The notes under the pieces: model-generated
Database searches by the model: none
Told to the model about the DNA's origin: nothing
Seen by the model: the letters and a program-made list of their open reading frames with translations, nothing else
Shown: positions 1-9,175 of the stretch, in pieces
How the letters are laid out: the number at the start of each line of letters is the position of its first letter
Position numbering within the stretch: the stretch's first letter is position 1
Assembly: GCF_017696275.1 (NCBI RefSeq)
Contig: NZ_JAAORF010000002.1
Coordinates: 62,001 to 126,000, forward strand
Direction of reading: 5' to 3'
Source: Prochlorococcus marinus XMU1405
GTDB taxonomy: Bacteria > Cyanobacteriota > Cyanobacteriia > PCC-6307 > Cyanobiaceae
Length of the DNA: 64,000 nucleotides
Program-made: the position numbers and the translations under genes

Positions 1-163
1 TATTTTTAATTAATTCTTTAGTTTTCTTATTAGTTTTTAATATTTTTATTAGTAAATTATCTGGCAATCCTATCTGAACAAATAATAGCTCTACCCACCA
101 TGGAAGATCTTTCTTTTTATTTTTCTTTGAGATTTCGGAATTATTCATTTTTTTTGAGTTCAT
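1..163 (-). CDS. Hypothetical protein, C-terminus cut by window edge
   Basis: The frame opens with ATG at 163 and runs off the left edge, so only 54 residues are visible. They show a Lys/Asn-rich hydrophilic start, then the stretch PWWVELLFVQIGLP (residues 21-34), then a basic segment. The double Trp followed by an amphipathic segment looks like a conserved motif of a small cyanobacterial membrane-associated protein, but I cannot name a family. A second in-frame ATG at 148 is an alternative start. It is transcribed away from the gene at 344, with about 180 bases between that show nothing specific. Confidence 0.6.
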   Translation of the reverse strand, partial: MNSKKMNNSEISKKNKKKDLPWWVELLFVQIGLPDNLLIKILKTNKKTKELIKN

Positions 164-343
164 AATTATGGTTTCTAGCCTCTTTAGGTTTATTTGTCTT
201 ATTTTTATTCATATCATCGAATATCATTTTGAATATAGGAGTTTTATTTTGATTTGGAAACTATATTTTTATTTTATAAGTTTTAATTTAATTTATCTAC
301 GAATTTGATTATTGTAAATTTGTATTTGAAATAAAATTCTTAG

Positions 344-613
344 ATGGCAAAAAAAAGAAGAAAGTTAAATAAAGAGTTCGAGAGGAAAATATATACATCA
401 AAAAGAAATGTTGAATTAGTCTTAGCCAAGATCTATGATATTGATGATGAGGACATACAAAAAGAATATATGAGTGCATTTAATAAAATTGTGTATTTGT
501 ATGATCTATTAAAAGAAGATTATGAACAAAAAGGATTTAATGAAGATTCAGAATCACTACTTTTAAACTATAAAAATGCTTTTAATCTTTTTGAATCAGA
601 ATTTGAAATTTAA
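344..613 (+). CDS. Conserved small hypothetical protein, 89 aa
   Basis: I do not recognise the family. The 89-residue product starts with a strongly basic segment (KKRRKLNKEFERK), followed by a largely helical, acidic C-terminal half rich in Asp, Glu, Tyr and Leu. There is no signal peptide, membrane segment or cysteine, so a soluble cytoplasmic protein is expected. The start is ATG, with a purine run just downstream rather than a clear upstream ribosome-binding site. It converges on a small secreted-protein gene with a gap of seven bases. Confidence 0.6.
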   Translation: MAKKRRKLNKEFERKIYTSKRNVELVLAKIYDIDDEDIQKEYMSAFNKIVYLYDLLKEDYEQKGFNEDSESLLLNYKNAFNLFESEFEI

Positions 614-620
614 ATCCTAA

Positions 621-827
621 TTACCTTTTATAAGGAATTACAGGTATTTCAATTAAATTGCCTTTTTTGAGATTATATTTTTTATCTTCAAGATTTTTTA
701 TACATTTTTCCTTGCTTCTTTCTTTTTTGCAAATTTCTTTTATTTTGTAAGCACTAAGAGAGAATGATTTTTCATAAAATGAAAAAAATATGAATAAAAA
801 TAAAGCTAAATTTAATGCTAATTTCAT
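621..827 (-). CDS. Small putative secreted protein, 68 aa
   Basis: The first 20 or so residues form a hydrophobic segment typical of a signal peptide or membrane anchor (LALNLALFLFIFFSF), followed by a short Lys-rich mature part with two cysteines (C33 and C42). I recognise no family. The two cysteines in an exported peptide could form a disulfide in the periplasm or lumen; that is inference. The gene sits tail-to-tail with the 89-residue gene and may share a transcript with the DUF2103-like gene upstream of it on the same strand. Confidence 0.5.
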   Translation of the reverse strand: MKLALNLALFLFIFFSFYEKSFSLSAYKIKEICKKERSKEKCIKNLEDKKYNLKKGNLIEIPVIPYKR

Positions 828-869
828 TTATTTCCTTCAGAGTAAATTTTAATTGGTTTTTTTTAATTA

Positions 870-1145
870 TTATTTATTATAAATATCTATGATCCGTTTT
901 AATTCATCTTTATTTAAGTCTGTTGAAATAAAAACTTCTTGGGCCGTTTTCCCCTTTCTTGCTATTGCTTTATATCCATTTATAGTTTTCACTGACAATC
1001 TAATTATCAATTTTGAGGATTTACCTTTTACTCTGGATAGCACAGCTGGAGTTATTGTCTTGATATTTATGTCAAGGGCTAATTTTTGGAGTACTGGAAT
1101 TAGACCTTCTATATGTGTACTATGATTTAAAACTAACCTACCCAA
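870..1145 (-). CDS. DUF2103-like protein, 91 aa
   Basis: The start GRLVLNHSTHIEGLIPVL and the later basic, beta-rich part match what I recall of DUF2103, a short prokaryotic family sometimes called a predicted metal-binding protein; its function is unknown. The two early histidines (H8 and H11) are candidate ligands. The only available start is TTG at 1145, directly before the conserved GRLV, and the family's short N-terminus supports it. It is divergent from petN, which starts about 120 bases away. The assignment rests on memory of the family pattern. Confidence 0.6.
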   Translation of the reverse strand: MGRLVLNHSTHIEGLIPVLQKLALDINIKTITPAVLSRVKGKSSKLIIRLSVKTINGYKAIARKGKTAQEVFISTDLNKDELKRIIDIYNK

Positions 1146-1264
1146 TTTTTTTTATTTTTCTTTAATTATATTTGCAAAATTATTTTTATGAGAAATTAAC
1201 TTTAGCTTATAAATGAAAATAATTTCTGAAATTCTGTTATATTTAAGAAAGAGATTTAAATTTA

Positions 1265-1366
1265 ATGATTTTTCAGATAGGGTGGGCTTCATTGGCTGCA
1301 ATTTTTACTTTTTCAATTGCAATGGTTGTTTGGGGAAGAAATGGTGATGGCTCCATTGATATATGA
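1265..1366 (+). CDS. petN: Cytochrome b6-f complex subunit VIII (PetN)
   Basis: This 33-residue ORF encodes one hydrophobic helix, roughly [19 protein letters not shown], ending in the polar tail [10 protein letters not shown]. That is essentially the whole PetN signature. PetN is a single-span thylakoid subunit needed to assemble and stabilise the cytochrome b6-f complex between the photosystems. Its length is normal for the family. Its stop codon overlaps the start of the next small membrane ORF in an ATGA arrangement, implying translational coupling. Confidence 0.93.
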   Translation: MIFQIGWASLAAIFTFSIAMVVWGRNGDGSIDI

Positions 1367-1503
1367 TTTCATTTTTAACTTATGAAGTCTATTTAAGTAA
1401 ATTTCTTATACTAACATCGCTCGTTTTACTCATATTAATAACATTCGCTGTAATATATATATCCTATGTCTCTTGGAAAGATAAAAAAAGATTAAAAAAA
1501 TAG
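1363..1503 (+). CDS. Small single-span membrane protein coupled to petN, 46 aa
   Basis: An ATG at 1363 overlaps the petN stop by four bases (ATGA). The frame runs 46 codons to TAG at 1501-1503. The product has one hydrophobic span (about residues 12-36, [19 protein letters not shown] region) and a very basic C-terminal tail (KDKKRLKK), predicting an N-out/C-in one-helix protein. I do not recognise it. The tight coupling with petN suggests co-expression and possibly a role near the b6-f complex or thylakoid membrane, which is inference only. Confidence 0.6.
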   Translation: MISFLTYEVYLSKFLILTSLVLLILITFAVIYISYVSWKDKKRLKK

Positions 1504-1511
1504 GTATTACC

Positions 1512-2117
1512 TTATTGTTGTTTATTCTTATTTTTAGTCCTGAGCTCTTCAATTAATTCTTTTGCTTGTTTCATTTTAGATATACTGCTTTTATAAATTC
1601 CAATATCTTTTTCTGCTTTATTAGTAGATAAATTTAATTTTTCAAAAATATCAGAAATAATCTTATTTTTCTCTGATTCATCTTTTTCTTTAAGATCTTG
1701 GGCGTTTGATATTAATATATATACAGCTAAGTTCAAAATCCTTGAGGGATAAAGTTTAGAATTGCTTTTTTCTATTAATAATTTCAAAATATCTTTAGAT
1801 GATTTATTCTTGAATTCCTTTTGAGATTTTTGAGATATTTCATTAATTTCCTTCGCTTCAAAATTTGAAGAACTGCATAAAGATTCAAAAAGTAGATCTA
1901 ACTGTTTTTCAGGTTGATATCCTTTTGTTAATTCTTTAAATGTTTCTGTTAGACCGATACAAAATAGATAATTTTGCGTGAATTCATTTTGATGGTTTAG
2001 AAGATTAAGTTCAACAAGCATTTCATCAACTATTCTTTTATATAAACCTGGAATGACGTAAGGGAATTTTTCATGAAATAACTTTTTGCTATCTGAAACA
2101 GTCAATTTTTCTTTCAA
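1512..2117 (-). CDS. thf1: Thf1/Psb29 thylakoid formation protein
   Basis: TVSDSKKLFHEKFPYVIPG, then YKRIVDEMLVELNLL, CIGLTETFKELTKGY and the helical C-terminus match Thf1 (Psb29/Psp29). This family is known for photosystem II biogenesis, thylakoid organisation and modulation of FtsH stability. I chose the TTG at 2117 because the family starts only a few residues before the TVSD motif; an upstream in-frame TTG at 2162 would add 15 residues. It is divergent from clpP and close to ftsH, which fits the Thf1-FtsH connection. The C-terminus is Lys-rich and probably coiled. Confidence 0.85.
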   Translation of the reverse strand: MKEKLTVSDSKKLFHEKFPYVIPGLYKRIVDEMLVELNLLNHQNEFTQNYLFCIGLTETFKELTKGYQPEKQLDLLFESLCSSSNFEAKEINEISQKSQKEFKNKSSKDILKLLIEKSNSKLYPSRILNLAVYILISNAQDLKEKDESEKNKIISDIFEKLNLSTNKAEKDIGIYKSSISKMKQAKELIEELRTKNKNKQQ

Positions 2118-2197
2118 TTTTTTATATGTAAACCTTAATAAGGTTAGCGTATGTTGACTCAATATCGTTAATATCTAATAAACAGATAAATATTATT

Positions 2198-2785
2198 ATG
2201 ATCCCTTTAGTATTAGAAGAATCCGGTGGTAGTGAAAGAGTCTTTGATATCTATTCGAGACTATTAAGAGAGAGAATAATTTTTTTGGGAGAACAAGTTA
2301 CTAGTGAAACTGCAAATAGAATTGTTGCTCAATTATTATTCCTTGAGGCAGAGGATCCAGATAAGGACATTTATATGTACATAAATTCACCAGGCGGATC
2401 AGTATATGATGGATTGGGTATCTTTGACACAATGCAACATGTTAAGCCTGACATTCATACAGTTTGTGTAGGCTTGGCAGCTAGTATGGGCGCATTTTTA
2501 CTTGCGGCTGGCACTAAAGGTAAAAGAAGCAGTCTTAGACATTCAAGAATAATGATTCATCAACCACTAGGAGGTGCTAGAGGACAAGCCAGTGATATAA
2601 GAATTCAAGCAGATGAAATTCTTTTCTTAAAAGAGCGACTCAATACTGAATTGTCAGAAAGAACTGGAAAGGATTATGACACTATAAAAGAAGATACTGA
2701 TAGAGATTTTTATATGTCCCCTAACGAAGCAGTTGAGTACGGTTTAATTGATCTGGTATTAGATAAGAAACCAATTAAGGTCTAG
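2198..2785 (+). CDS. clpP: ATP-dependent Clp protease proteolytic subunit
   Basis: This is a serine peptidase of family S14 that forms the barrel chamber fed by Clp ATPases. The catalytic triad is visible: Ser96 in GLAASMGAF, His121 in [10 protein letters not shown] and Asp170 in DTDRDFYMS, so this is an active ClpP rather than a Clp[13 protein letters not shown] (about 61-72) supplies the oxyanion-hole glycines. At 195 aa the length is normal. Cyanobacteria carry several clpP paralogues and I cannot say which one this is. Its end overlaps convergent ftsH by four bases. Confidence 0.95.
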   Translation: MIPLVLEESGGSERVFDIYSRLLRERIIFLGEQVTSETANRIVAQLLFLEAEDPDKDIYMYINSPGGSVYDGLGIFDTMQHVKPDIHTVCVGLAASMGAFLLAAGTKGKRSSLRHSRIMIHQPLGGARGQASDIRIQADEILFLKERLNTELSERTGKDYDTIKEDTDRDFYMSPNEAVEYGLIDLVLDKKPIKV

Positions 2786-4695
2786 CTTAATAATTGAGGT
2801 GTTCTCTGTTTTTCAGGAATTTTGGTGAATTTTGAAAGAATACTTACAAATTCATCACCATCTAATGTTTCTTTTTCTATTAATTGGTCAACTATCTTAT
2901 CCATAGCTTCTCTATTTTTGCTTACTATATCGTAGGTTTCTTTATAACATTCCTTTACCATTACTCTTACACTTTCATCTATTTGTTTAGAGATTGAATC
3001 AGAAACTTCACTTCTAGTCATTAAATCTCTACCAACAAATACTTCTTGATTACCACTTTCTAAAGCTATTGGACCTAAATTACTCATTCCAAATCTGGTA
3101 ACCATTTGGCGAGCCATCGAAGCAACTTGTTGGAAATCTCCTCCTGCTCCTGTTGTAATCTCACCTTTTCCAAAAACTACGTCTTCAGCAGCTCTGCCTC
3201 CTAAAGCACCCATTATTCTTGCTTTTAGTTGAGCCCTGCTAACAAGGGTTTGTTCATCGTCTGGGGTAAACCAAGTTAATCCTTTAGCCTGACCTCTTGG
3301 AATTACGGTCACTTTTTGAACAGGATCATGTGCCTTCACAAGTGAACCTATGAGAGCATGACCAACTTCGTGATAAGCAATTAATCTCTTACTTCTACCA
3401 TCTGTTAATGGAGAACCTTCCATTCCTGCGACAATCCTGTCTACAGAGTCATCAATTTCTGAAATACTTATAGAGTCTTTTCTCCTCCTAGCCGTTAATA
3501 TAGCCGCCTCATTTAATAAATTTGCTAAATCTGCTCCAGTAAATCCTGGTGTTCTTCTCGCAATGCTTTCAAGTGTTAGATCGTCTTGAAGTTTTTTATT
3601 CCTAGCATGAACTTCTAATATTGATAGTCTGCCTTTGATATCAGGTGCGTCTACAGTTACCTGTCTATCAAATCTGCCAGGCCTCATTAATGCTGAGTCT
3701 AGAACATCTGGCCTATTTGTGGCTGCAATTATAATAATGCCACTATTACCTTCGAAGCCATCCATTTCAGTAAGTAATTGGTTGAGAGTTTGTTCTCTCT
3801 CATCATTACCTCCACCAATACCTGCACCTCTTTGCCTTCCGACAGCATCAATTTCATCAATAAAAATTAAACAAGGGCTGTTCTCTTTAGCTCTTTTGAA
3901 AAGGTCTCTAACTCTACTAGCACCAACACCAACAAACATCTCAACAAATTCAGAACCTGATAGTGAGAAAAATGGTACACCTGCTTCACCTGCAATTGCT
4001 TTTGCTAAAAGTGTTTTACCAGTACCAGGAGGTCCTACTAAAAGAACGCCTTTTGGAATCCTTGCTCCTACAGAAGTAAATTTTTCTGGTTTTTTTAGAA
4101 AAGTGACAACTTCTTGCAAATCCTGTTTTGCTTCATTGACTCCTGCAACATCATTGAAAACAACTCCTGTTTCAGCTTCCATTGCAAATCTTGCCTTTGT
4201 TTTACCAAATTGCATTGCTTGTCCAGGACCTCCAGGCATACCATTTGACCTCCTTGCTAACAAAATTAAACCTCCAATTAAGATAGCTGGGAAGAGTAAG
4301 TTACCCAATATTCCTAGTGCTGGAGGGGCTGTCTTGACTGGATGAACGTCAAAACTAATTCCCTCATTTTTTAAAATACTTATAAGTTCTGGTGTTAAGC
4401 CGGGGAGATCTACACGCAACCTTTGAACTTTATTATCTAAATCCGAATCTATTGTCTCTATAACTGCATTTCTGCCACCCTCAAAAATATCAACAGATGT
4501 AACCCTTCCTGAATTAATGTAATCTAAAAATCTGCCGTAACTAACTCTAGCTACCGCTGAATTTCTTGGTGCAACAGTAGTTCCATTAGATTTAAGTGAA
4601 TCAACATTGCTTGAAGATAAAAATTGGTAGGAAAGCGCTATTACTAAAAGTATAGGTAAAGCCCATAAAATTAATGTTTTAAATTTCTGATTCAT
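2782..4695 (-). CDS. ftsH: ATP-dependent zinc metalloprotease FtsH
   Basis: FtsH is a membrane AAA+ protease; cyanobacterial forms remove damaged PSII subunits such as D1. Visible features in order: N-terminal membrane helix (8-25), exposed domain, second helix (about 130-147), Walker A GPPGTGKT (221-228), Walker B LIFIDEID (276-283), second region of homology with RPGRFDR (338-344), zinc site HEVGH (442-446) and a third-ligand candidate Asp520. At 637 aa it is full length. Cyanobacteria have about four FtsH paralogues and the exact one is not assignable here. Confidence 0.96.
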   Translation of the reverse strand: MNQKFKTLILWALPILLVIALSYQFLSSSNVDSLKSNGTTVAPRNSAVARVSYGRFLDYINSGRVTSVDIFEGGRNAVIETIDSDLDNKVQRLRVDLPGLTPELISILKNEGISFDVHPVKTAPPALGILGNLLFPAILIGGLILLARRSNGMPGGPGQAMQFGKTKARFAMEAETGVVFNDVAGVNEAKQDLQEVVTFLKKPEKFTSVGARIPKGVLLVGPPGTGKTLLAKAIAGEAGVPFFSLSGSEFVEMFVGVGASRVRDLFKRAKENSPCLIFIDEIDAVGRQRGAGIGGGNDEREQTLNQLLTEMDGFEGNSGIIIIAATNRPDVLDSALMRPGRFDRQVTVDAPDIKGRLSILEVHARNKKLQDDLTLESIARRTPGFTGADLANLLNEAAILTARRRKDSISISEIDDSVDRIVAGMEGSPLTDGRSKRLIAYHEVGHALIGSLVKAHDPVQKVTVIPRGQAKGLTWFTPDDEQTLVSRAQLKARIMGALGGRAAEDVVFGKGEITTGAGGDFQQVASMARQMVTRFGMSNLGPIALESGNQEVFVGRDLMTRSEVSDSISKQIDESVRVMVKECYKETYDIVSKNREAMDKIVDQLIEKETLDGDEFVSILSKFTKIPEKQRTPQLLS

Positions 4696-4803
4696 TAATT
4701 TGTAGAAAGTTAATTCATAAGATTCTAGAATGAATCAGTGCATTTCGTTGATATTTTCTCTAACTTTATGCTTATACTACTTTTGAATGTATCCATTTTA
4801 TAA

Positions 4804-5013
4804 ATGAAATTTGAAATCAACGATAAGGTTAAGTTGATTGCACCAGTCTCTTACTTGAAGACTTCAGATAATATGCCGATGTTAAGACCACCTGATCTAG
4901 TTGCAATTGATGAAATTGGGGAAATCCTATCAATTAAATCCCCAGATACTGTTGAAGTACGGTTTAGAAGAGGTTCGTTTTTAATCGATATTGATAAGAT
5001 TGAGAAAAACTAA
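4804..5013 (+). CDS. sipA: SipA-like DUF3148 protein
   Basis: The 69-residue sequence has the pattern seen in SipA/Ssl3451: an SH3-like beta start (INDKVKLIAPVSYLKT), MPMLRPPDL (about 24-32), then VRFRRGSFLID. In other cyanobacteria SipA binds the histidine kinase NblS/Hik33 and stimulates its autokinase activity, so it affects stress and high-light signalling. The length is normal for the family. It stands alone on the plus strand, divergent from ftsH and convergent with the M16 gene one base away. The symbol rests on family resemblance only. Confidence 0.75.
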   Translation: MKFEINDKVKLIAPVSYLKTSDNMPMLRPPDLVAIDEIGEILSIKSPDTVEVRFRRGSFLIDIDKIEKN

Positions 5014-5014
5014 C

Positions 5015-6232
5015 TTAAAAGTTTTTCTTCCATATATTAGAAATTTCTAAACATATTTTTTCATTTCCAGAAATACTCAGAAAAGGTTTTGAAAAATACT
5101 TATTAGTCAATTTAAGAATATCTAACGTTGATATTTCCTCCATTTTTGAATTTAAATCTATCTCAGAAATTGGTGAAATACCATAACTGAATAATTGTAC
5201 TTTTCTCTGTAGAATTTCATCTAATGATTGATTGCCTAATAGAAAAGACCCTTTTAGTTTTTCTTTAGCTAAAAATATTTCAGCATCAGTCAACGGATTT
5301 AAAAGTAAATTTTTCCATAGTGATGATAAAAGTTCAAAAGCGAAAAGGGCTTGCTTATTAGATACTGATAAATAAATTAAAAATGGGGCGTTTCCACTCC
5401 TGATAGGATAATAAACACCTAAATCGTAAGTGATACCATGTTTTTCCCTAAAAAGTTTAAATAAAGCAGCGCTCATTCCATAAGATAAATATGACTCCAA
5501 AAGCTTAAGTGGCAAATATTCACTACTTCTTCGCGAGCAAGTTTGGTCCCCCATCATTATTATTGTTTGATTTGAATCATTATTAATGCAATCAAATCTT
5601 TTCATTGAACTTAAATTATGATTTATACGTCCTGATTTTTCTTTTAGGATTTTTTTTTCTAATGTTCCAAAATTTTCTCCATTGATTTCAGAATTATTTG
5701 AAATTAAATACTTTTCTCTATTTTTAAAATTTTGAAACTCAAGCAAAACATCTTCATAGTTAATCTTTGAGACATCATTGGCATTCCCAATTGTGTTGGA
5801 AGCATAAGGATGATTTGAGTAAACAATTTTTTTCCATTTTTCAAAACATATATTGAATGGATTCTCTTTGTCTTTTTTAATGTAATCAATAGAAAATTTT
5901 TTTACTTTTTTAAATTCTGTTTCCGAGAGGATTGGCTTATTAGTTATTAGGTCCAATAGAGGTAATAATTTACTGAAATGTTCATTTAGGGATTTAATGC
6001 TTATTGAAATACCATCTTCAAATACTTCTTGATTCAATTCTGCTCCATAGGACTCAATATACTCAGAGAGCAAGAAATTATTAAAACCTTCACAACCTCT
6101 AGTAAGTAATGAACAAAGGATCTTGTTTATACCTTTTTTGCTCTTACTATCCATATCACTCCCCCCTTTAATCCAAATCGAAGCAATTGAAAAGTTTCTT
6201 TTTTTGTTATCTAAAAAATATCTTTTTAACAT
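5015..6232 (-). CDS. M16-family peptidase homologue, zinc site lost
   Basis: This 405-residue protein has the M16B fold pattern, including the C-terminal glycine-rich/Arg-Tyr signature (LFREKHGITYDLG, about 260-272) that contacts substrate in the inactive-partner subunit. The HxxEH zinc motif is absent: the equivalent position reads KILCSLLTRG. In M16B systems one active and one inactive subunit pair, so this is likely the non-catalytic partner of the adjacent gene. Its first codons overlap the end of that gene by seven bases, indicating coupling. Confidence 0.85.
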   Translation of the reverse strand: MLKRYFLDNKKRNFSIASIWIKGGSDMDSKSKKGINKILCSLLTRGCEGFNNFLLSEYIESYGAELNQEVFEDGISISIKSLNEHFSKLLPLLDLITNKPILSETEFKKVKKFSIDYIKKDKENPFNICFEKWKKIVYSNHPYASNTIGNANDVSKINYEDVLLEFQNFKNREKYLISNNSEINGENFGTLEKKILKEKSGRINHNLSSMKRFDCINNDSNQTIIMMGDQTCSRRSSEYLPLKLLESYLSYGMSAALFKLFREKHGITYDLGVYYPIRSGNAPFLIYLSVSNKQALFAFELLSSLWKNLLLNPLTDAEIFLAKEKLKGSFLLGNQSLDEILQRKVQLFSYGISPISEIDLNSKMEEISTLDILKLTNKYFSKPFLSISGNEKICLEISNIWKKNF

Positions 6233-7494
6233 TTACCCGGGGATGCAATTAAGGTGAATTTATCTTCATTTATATATTCAATGATCTCTTGGAAGTTATC
6301 CAAGTTACTCCAGTATTTTAGATGCCTTTCTATATTATGGATTGAAGATTTTCTATCCCAAAGCAGTTCATTACCAAAGAATGAAGAAAGCTGTGTTGAT
6401 GTCTCTAAATTAAAAATATAATTACTTTTCACAATATTTATAGCTTTATTTATTTCATCCAAAGTTAAACCCTTGAAATTTGAAATTTCATCTATTATTT
6501 TATTAATTTGCTTTTCTACTAAAAGTATATCTCTGGATTCACAACTTGCTTCCACTATAAATAATCCACCTAATTCACCTGCGTTTACATCAACATATAC
6601 TGATTCAACAAGTTTACTATCTTCTTTTAAAATTTTTACTAACCTGCTATTTCTTCCTACAGAGAGTATTGATGCCAATATCTCTAGTCCAATAATATTT
6701 TTTTGATCATTGATGTTTGGGATAAACCAAGCCATAAAAATTCTTGAGAACTCTAAATTATCAAATTTAATTAACTCTCGCCCATTCCTAATTTTCAAAG
6801 AAGGTTTATTTTTTTTTAGATTTATTAAGTTTGAATCTTTGTAATTTAGATTTTTATTTATCTCAGATAAATTACTTTTTTCAAAAATTTTATAAATTTC
6901 TTCAGAGAGATTCCCAGCAATTGCAATACAAATTTTATCAGTAGTGTAATGTTTTCGATGAAATTTCTTAAGGTCATTTATCTCTAAGTTTTTAATACTA
7001 TTTTCAGTTCCAAGAATTGAATTAGCATAAATCGGACTTAGCCAAACCCTTTTCAAAAAATAATTAAATAATCGTTCTTCTGGCTGATCATTTTGTTGTT
7101 TTATTTCATCAATAACCACCCCTTTTTCTTTTATAAATTCATCTGGATTAAAATTTGGAGAAACGATAATATTTGTCAAAAGAGCAAGTGATTCTCTAAA
7201 GTTAGTTGGTGGAACAAGGACGTGGTAATGTACATCATCGTAACCTGTTGAAGCGTTGCTTAAGCCGCCAAGTGATTCAATTTTATAGTCAAATTCACCT
7301 GGCATTATTTTGTTAGATCCTTTAAAAATCATATGCTCTAGAAAATGAGCAGTGCCATTTTTATCAACCTCCTCAAATGAAGAACCTGCTTTGCACCAAA
7401 TATCAATGCTTATAAGTGGTAATTCTTTATTATCCACAAACACACATTTAATTTTGCTTGAATGGGTATAGTAGTTAACGTCTCCTACATTCAT
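6226..7494 (-). CDS. Zinc-dependent M16 peptidase, active-type subunit
   Basis: The inverted zinc motif HFLEH lies at residues 50-54, and Glu130 sits at the correct distance (76 residues on) to be the third ligand, in VVIDEIKQ. The protein therefore looks catalytically competent, unlike the co-transcribed downstream paralogue. M16B enzymes resemble mitochondrial processing peptidase and degrade or trim peptides such as targeting sequences. There is no signal peptide, so it probably acts in the cytoplasm. At 422 aa it has the normal length for one M16B subunit. It starts divergently from pcyA, 41 bases away. Confidence 0.9.
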   Translation of the reverse strand: MNVGDVNYYTHSSKIKCVFVDNKELPLISIDIWCKAGSSFEEVDKNGTAHFLEHMIFKGSNKIMPGEFDYKIESLGGLSNASTGYDDVHYHVLVPPTNFRESLALLTNIIVSPNFNPDEFIKEKGVVIDEIKQQNDQPEERLFNYFLKRVWLSPIYANSILGTENSIKNLEINDLKKFHRKHYTTDKICIAIAGNLSEEIYKIFEKSNLSEINKNLNYKDSNLINLKKNKPSLKIRNGRELIKFDNLEFSRIFMAWFIPNINDQKNIIGLEILASILSVGRNSRLVKILKEDSKLVESVYVDVNAGELGGLFIVEASCESRDILLVEKQINKIIDEISNFKGLTLDEINKAINIVKSNYIFNLETSTQLSSFFGNELLWDRKSSIHNIERHLKYWSNLDNFQEIIEYINEDKFTLIASPGKC

Positions 7495-7535
7495 TTAAAG
7501 CCTCTCTTTAAACTCTATTTTGGTACTTTTTAACC

Positions 7536-8261
7536 TTGTTGTCTGAATCTTTTACTAAAACAAAATTAAAAGATCCTCTTATTTTGGATTTGCTGCAAAA
7601 TATCAGAGATCGTAGATCCATGCTTGAGAATCTTGAGATTATAAAAGTCAATCCAAATTTTACTAATATATTTTCTAACGAAGTAGGTAGAGAACTTTAT
7701 ATAGAAAATGAATTTCACAGGGCAAAAGGATTTAGAAAGTTACATATTGAGGTGGCAGAATTTTCAATGAAGCTTAAAATTTTGCACTGCGTTTTTTTCC
7801 CTGACCCAATGTTTGATATTCCAATTTTTGGGATGGATTTAGTAAAAATAAATGATATCGTTTCTGCTGCCATTGTTGATTTATCACCAGCATCTCATAA
7901 TCAGGATTTTAAATACGAAAAATCTCTTTCTGAAGTTGATAAAAGTTCTTTCTCTTCATTGAGAGAAATTCCTAAATGGGGGGAAATCTTTTCTAAAAAT
8001 GTATTGTTTGCTTCTTTAAAAAGTAATTCTGAAAAAAATGATTTTTGCAGAGTTGTTGATCAATACCTCAATGTTTTGATCAAACTAAGTTACGAAGCTA
8101 AACCTGAATTTAAGGAGGAAATTATCCAAGAGAGAATTGATTATCAAAAAAATTATTGTGTGCAACAAATGAAAAATGAAAAGACTAGCATGGTTCTTTT
8201 AAAATATTTTGATGAAAAATGGGTCAATAAATACATAAAAACAGTGCTTTTCGATTTTTAA
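7536..8261 (+). CDS. pcyA: Phycocyanobilin:ferredoxin oxidoreductase
   Basis: PcyA reduces biliverdin IXalpha to phycocyanobilin with ferredoxin electrons. The signature is clear: [21 protein letters not shown] (about 55-75, split across two motifs), [20 protein letters not shown] and [11 protein letters not shown]. At 241 aa the length is standard. The start is TTG at 7536; no ATG lies near. The stop overlaps the start of the next gene in a TAATG arrangement, so pcyA is coupled to the exporter genes. Prochlorococcus keeps this enzyme although it lacks normal phycobilisomes, which suggests a regulatory or chromophore role. Confidence 0.92.
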   Translation: MLSESFTKTKLKDPLILDLLQNIRDRRSMLENLEIIKVNPNFTNIFSNEVGRELYIENEFHRAKGFRKLHIEVAEFSMKLKILHCVFFPDPMFDIPIFGMDLVKINDIVSAAIVDLSPASHNQDFKYEKSLSEVDKSSFSSLREIPKWGEIFSKNVLFASLKSNSEKNDFCRVVDQYLNVLIKLSYEAKPEFKEEIIQERIDYQKNYCVQQMKNEKTSMVLLKYFDEKWVNKYIKTVLFDF

Positions 8262-9175
8262 TGAAAATAAAAACACTTAAAAATTTATTTATTTATTTTT
8301 TATTATTCACACCATTATCTTTAGGGATAATTTCCTGTTCTAGCAATAATAAATCTAATGCAAAATTTAAAGATGAAATAACAACAGATATTATTTCCCC
8401 TATTACAGCTGTTGCCGCACTAGGTCAACTTTCTCCTTCAGGAGAGATTAGGCAATTAGCAGCTCCAATAAGTCAGTTTGGCTCGTCTCCTAGAGTTGTC
8501 GAAATTTTAGTCAATGAAGGAGATTTTGTAAAAAAAGGTGATATCCTCGCAATTTTTGAAAATGAAGAAAAGTTAATTTCTGATCTTGAAAGAAATGAAA
8601 ATCTAATTAATACTATTAATGATGAAATTGCCCTCAAGAAAGATCAAATTCAAAGGTATGAATTAGCTTTTAGCAAAGATGCATATTCTTTTGTAAAGTT
8701 TTCGCAGAGAAAAGATGAATTATTAAAATTGCAGAAACAAAAAATAAACCTTATCGGAGATCAAAAAAATATCAAGATTGATCTATTTAATTCAAAACTA
8801 AGGAGTCCAATCGATGGTTTTATCCTTGAAATAAATACAAATGTTGGAGAGAGGCCAAAGAATGAAGGGATATTGGATATTGGTTCTAGTCAAAAAATGG
8901 AAGCTTTGATAGAGGTTTATGAATCTGATATCGATAGAGTTTTTATCTCGCAGAATGTTGAATTGAGCAGTGAGAATGGCGGTTTCCAAAAAAATCTTAA
9001 AGGAAAGGTAATTAGGATTAGCCCTCAGGTTAAACAAAGAAAAGTTTTGTCTACTGATCCAACTGGGGATGCTGATTCGCGAATTATTGAAGTGCTAGTA
9101 AAACTTGATCAAGATTCTATAGATATCGTGCAAAACTATGCAGGAATGAAAGTGATTGCAAAATTTATTCCCTAA
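8261..9175 (+). CDS. DevB/HlyD-type membrane fusion protein of ABC exporter
   Basis: An N-terminal hydrophobic segment ends in a lipobox-like IISC (Cys26), suggesting a lipoprotein periplasmic adaptor. A lipoyl half-motif follows (VEILVNEGDFVKKGDILAIFE), then a helical hairpin (about 105-165), the second lipoyl half and a beta-barrel C-terminus. This is the layout of periplasmic adaptors of the DevBCA family, which link an inner-membrane ABC exporter to a TolC-like channel. It overlaps pcyA and the permease gene by one base each (TAATG). The substrate cannot be read from the sequence. Confidence 0.85.
   Translation: MKIKTLKNLFIYFLLFTPLSLGIISCSSNNKSNAKFKDEITTDIISPITAVAALGQLSPSGEIRQLAAPISQFGSSPRVVEILVNEGDFVKKGDILAIFENEEKLISDLERNENLINTINDEIALKKDQIQRYELAFSKDAYSFVKFSQRKDELLKLQKQKINLIGDQKNIKIDLFNSKLRSPIDGFILEINTNVGERPKNEGILDIGSSQKMEALIEVYESDIDRVFISQNVELSSENGGFQKNLKGKVIRISPQVKQRKVLSTDPTGDADSRIIEVLVKLDQDSIDIVQNYAGMKVIAKFIP

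Noticed and set aside
164-343. Possible RNA gene in the 180-base gap
   Set aside because: No cloverleaf, no strong hairpin and no conserved ncRNA motif that I recognise; AT-rich divergent promoter space only.
2118-2162. Upstream TTG start for thf1 at 2162
   Set aside because: It would add 15 residues before the conserved TVSD start of the family; the TTG at 2117 fits the known N-terminus better.
3635-4345. 236-codon open frame on the plus strand
   Set aside because: It lies fully inside ftsH on the opposite strand, with a low-complexity Leu/Pro/Ser-rich product; it is a shadow of the real gene.
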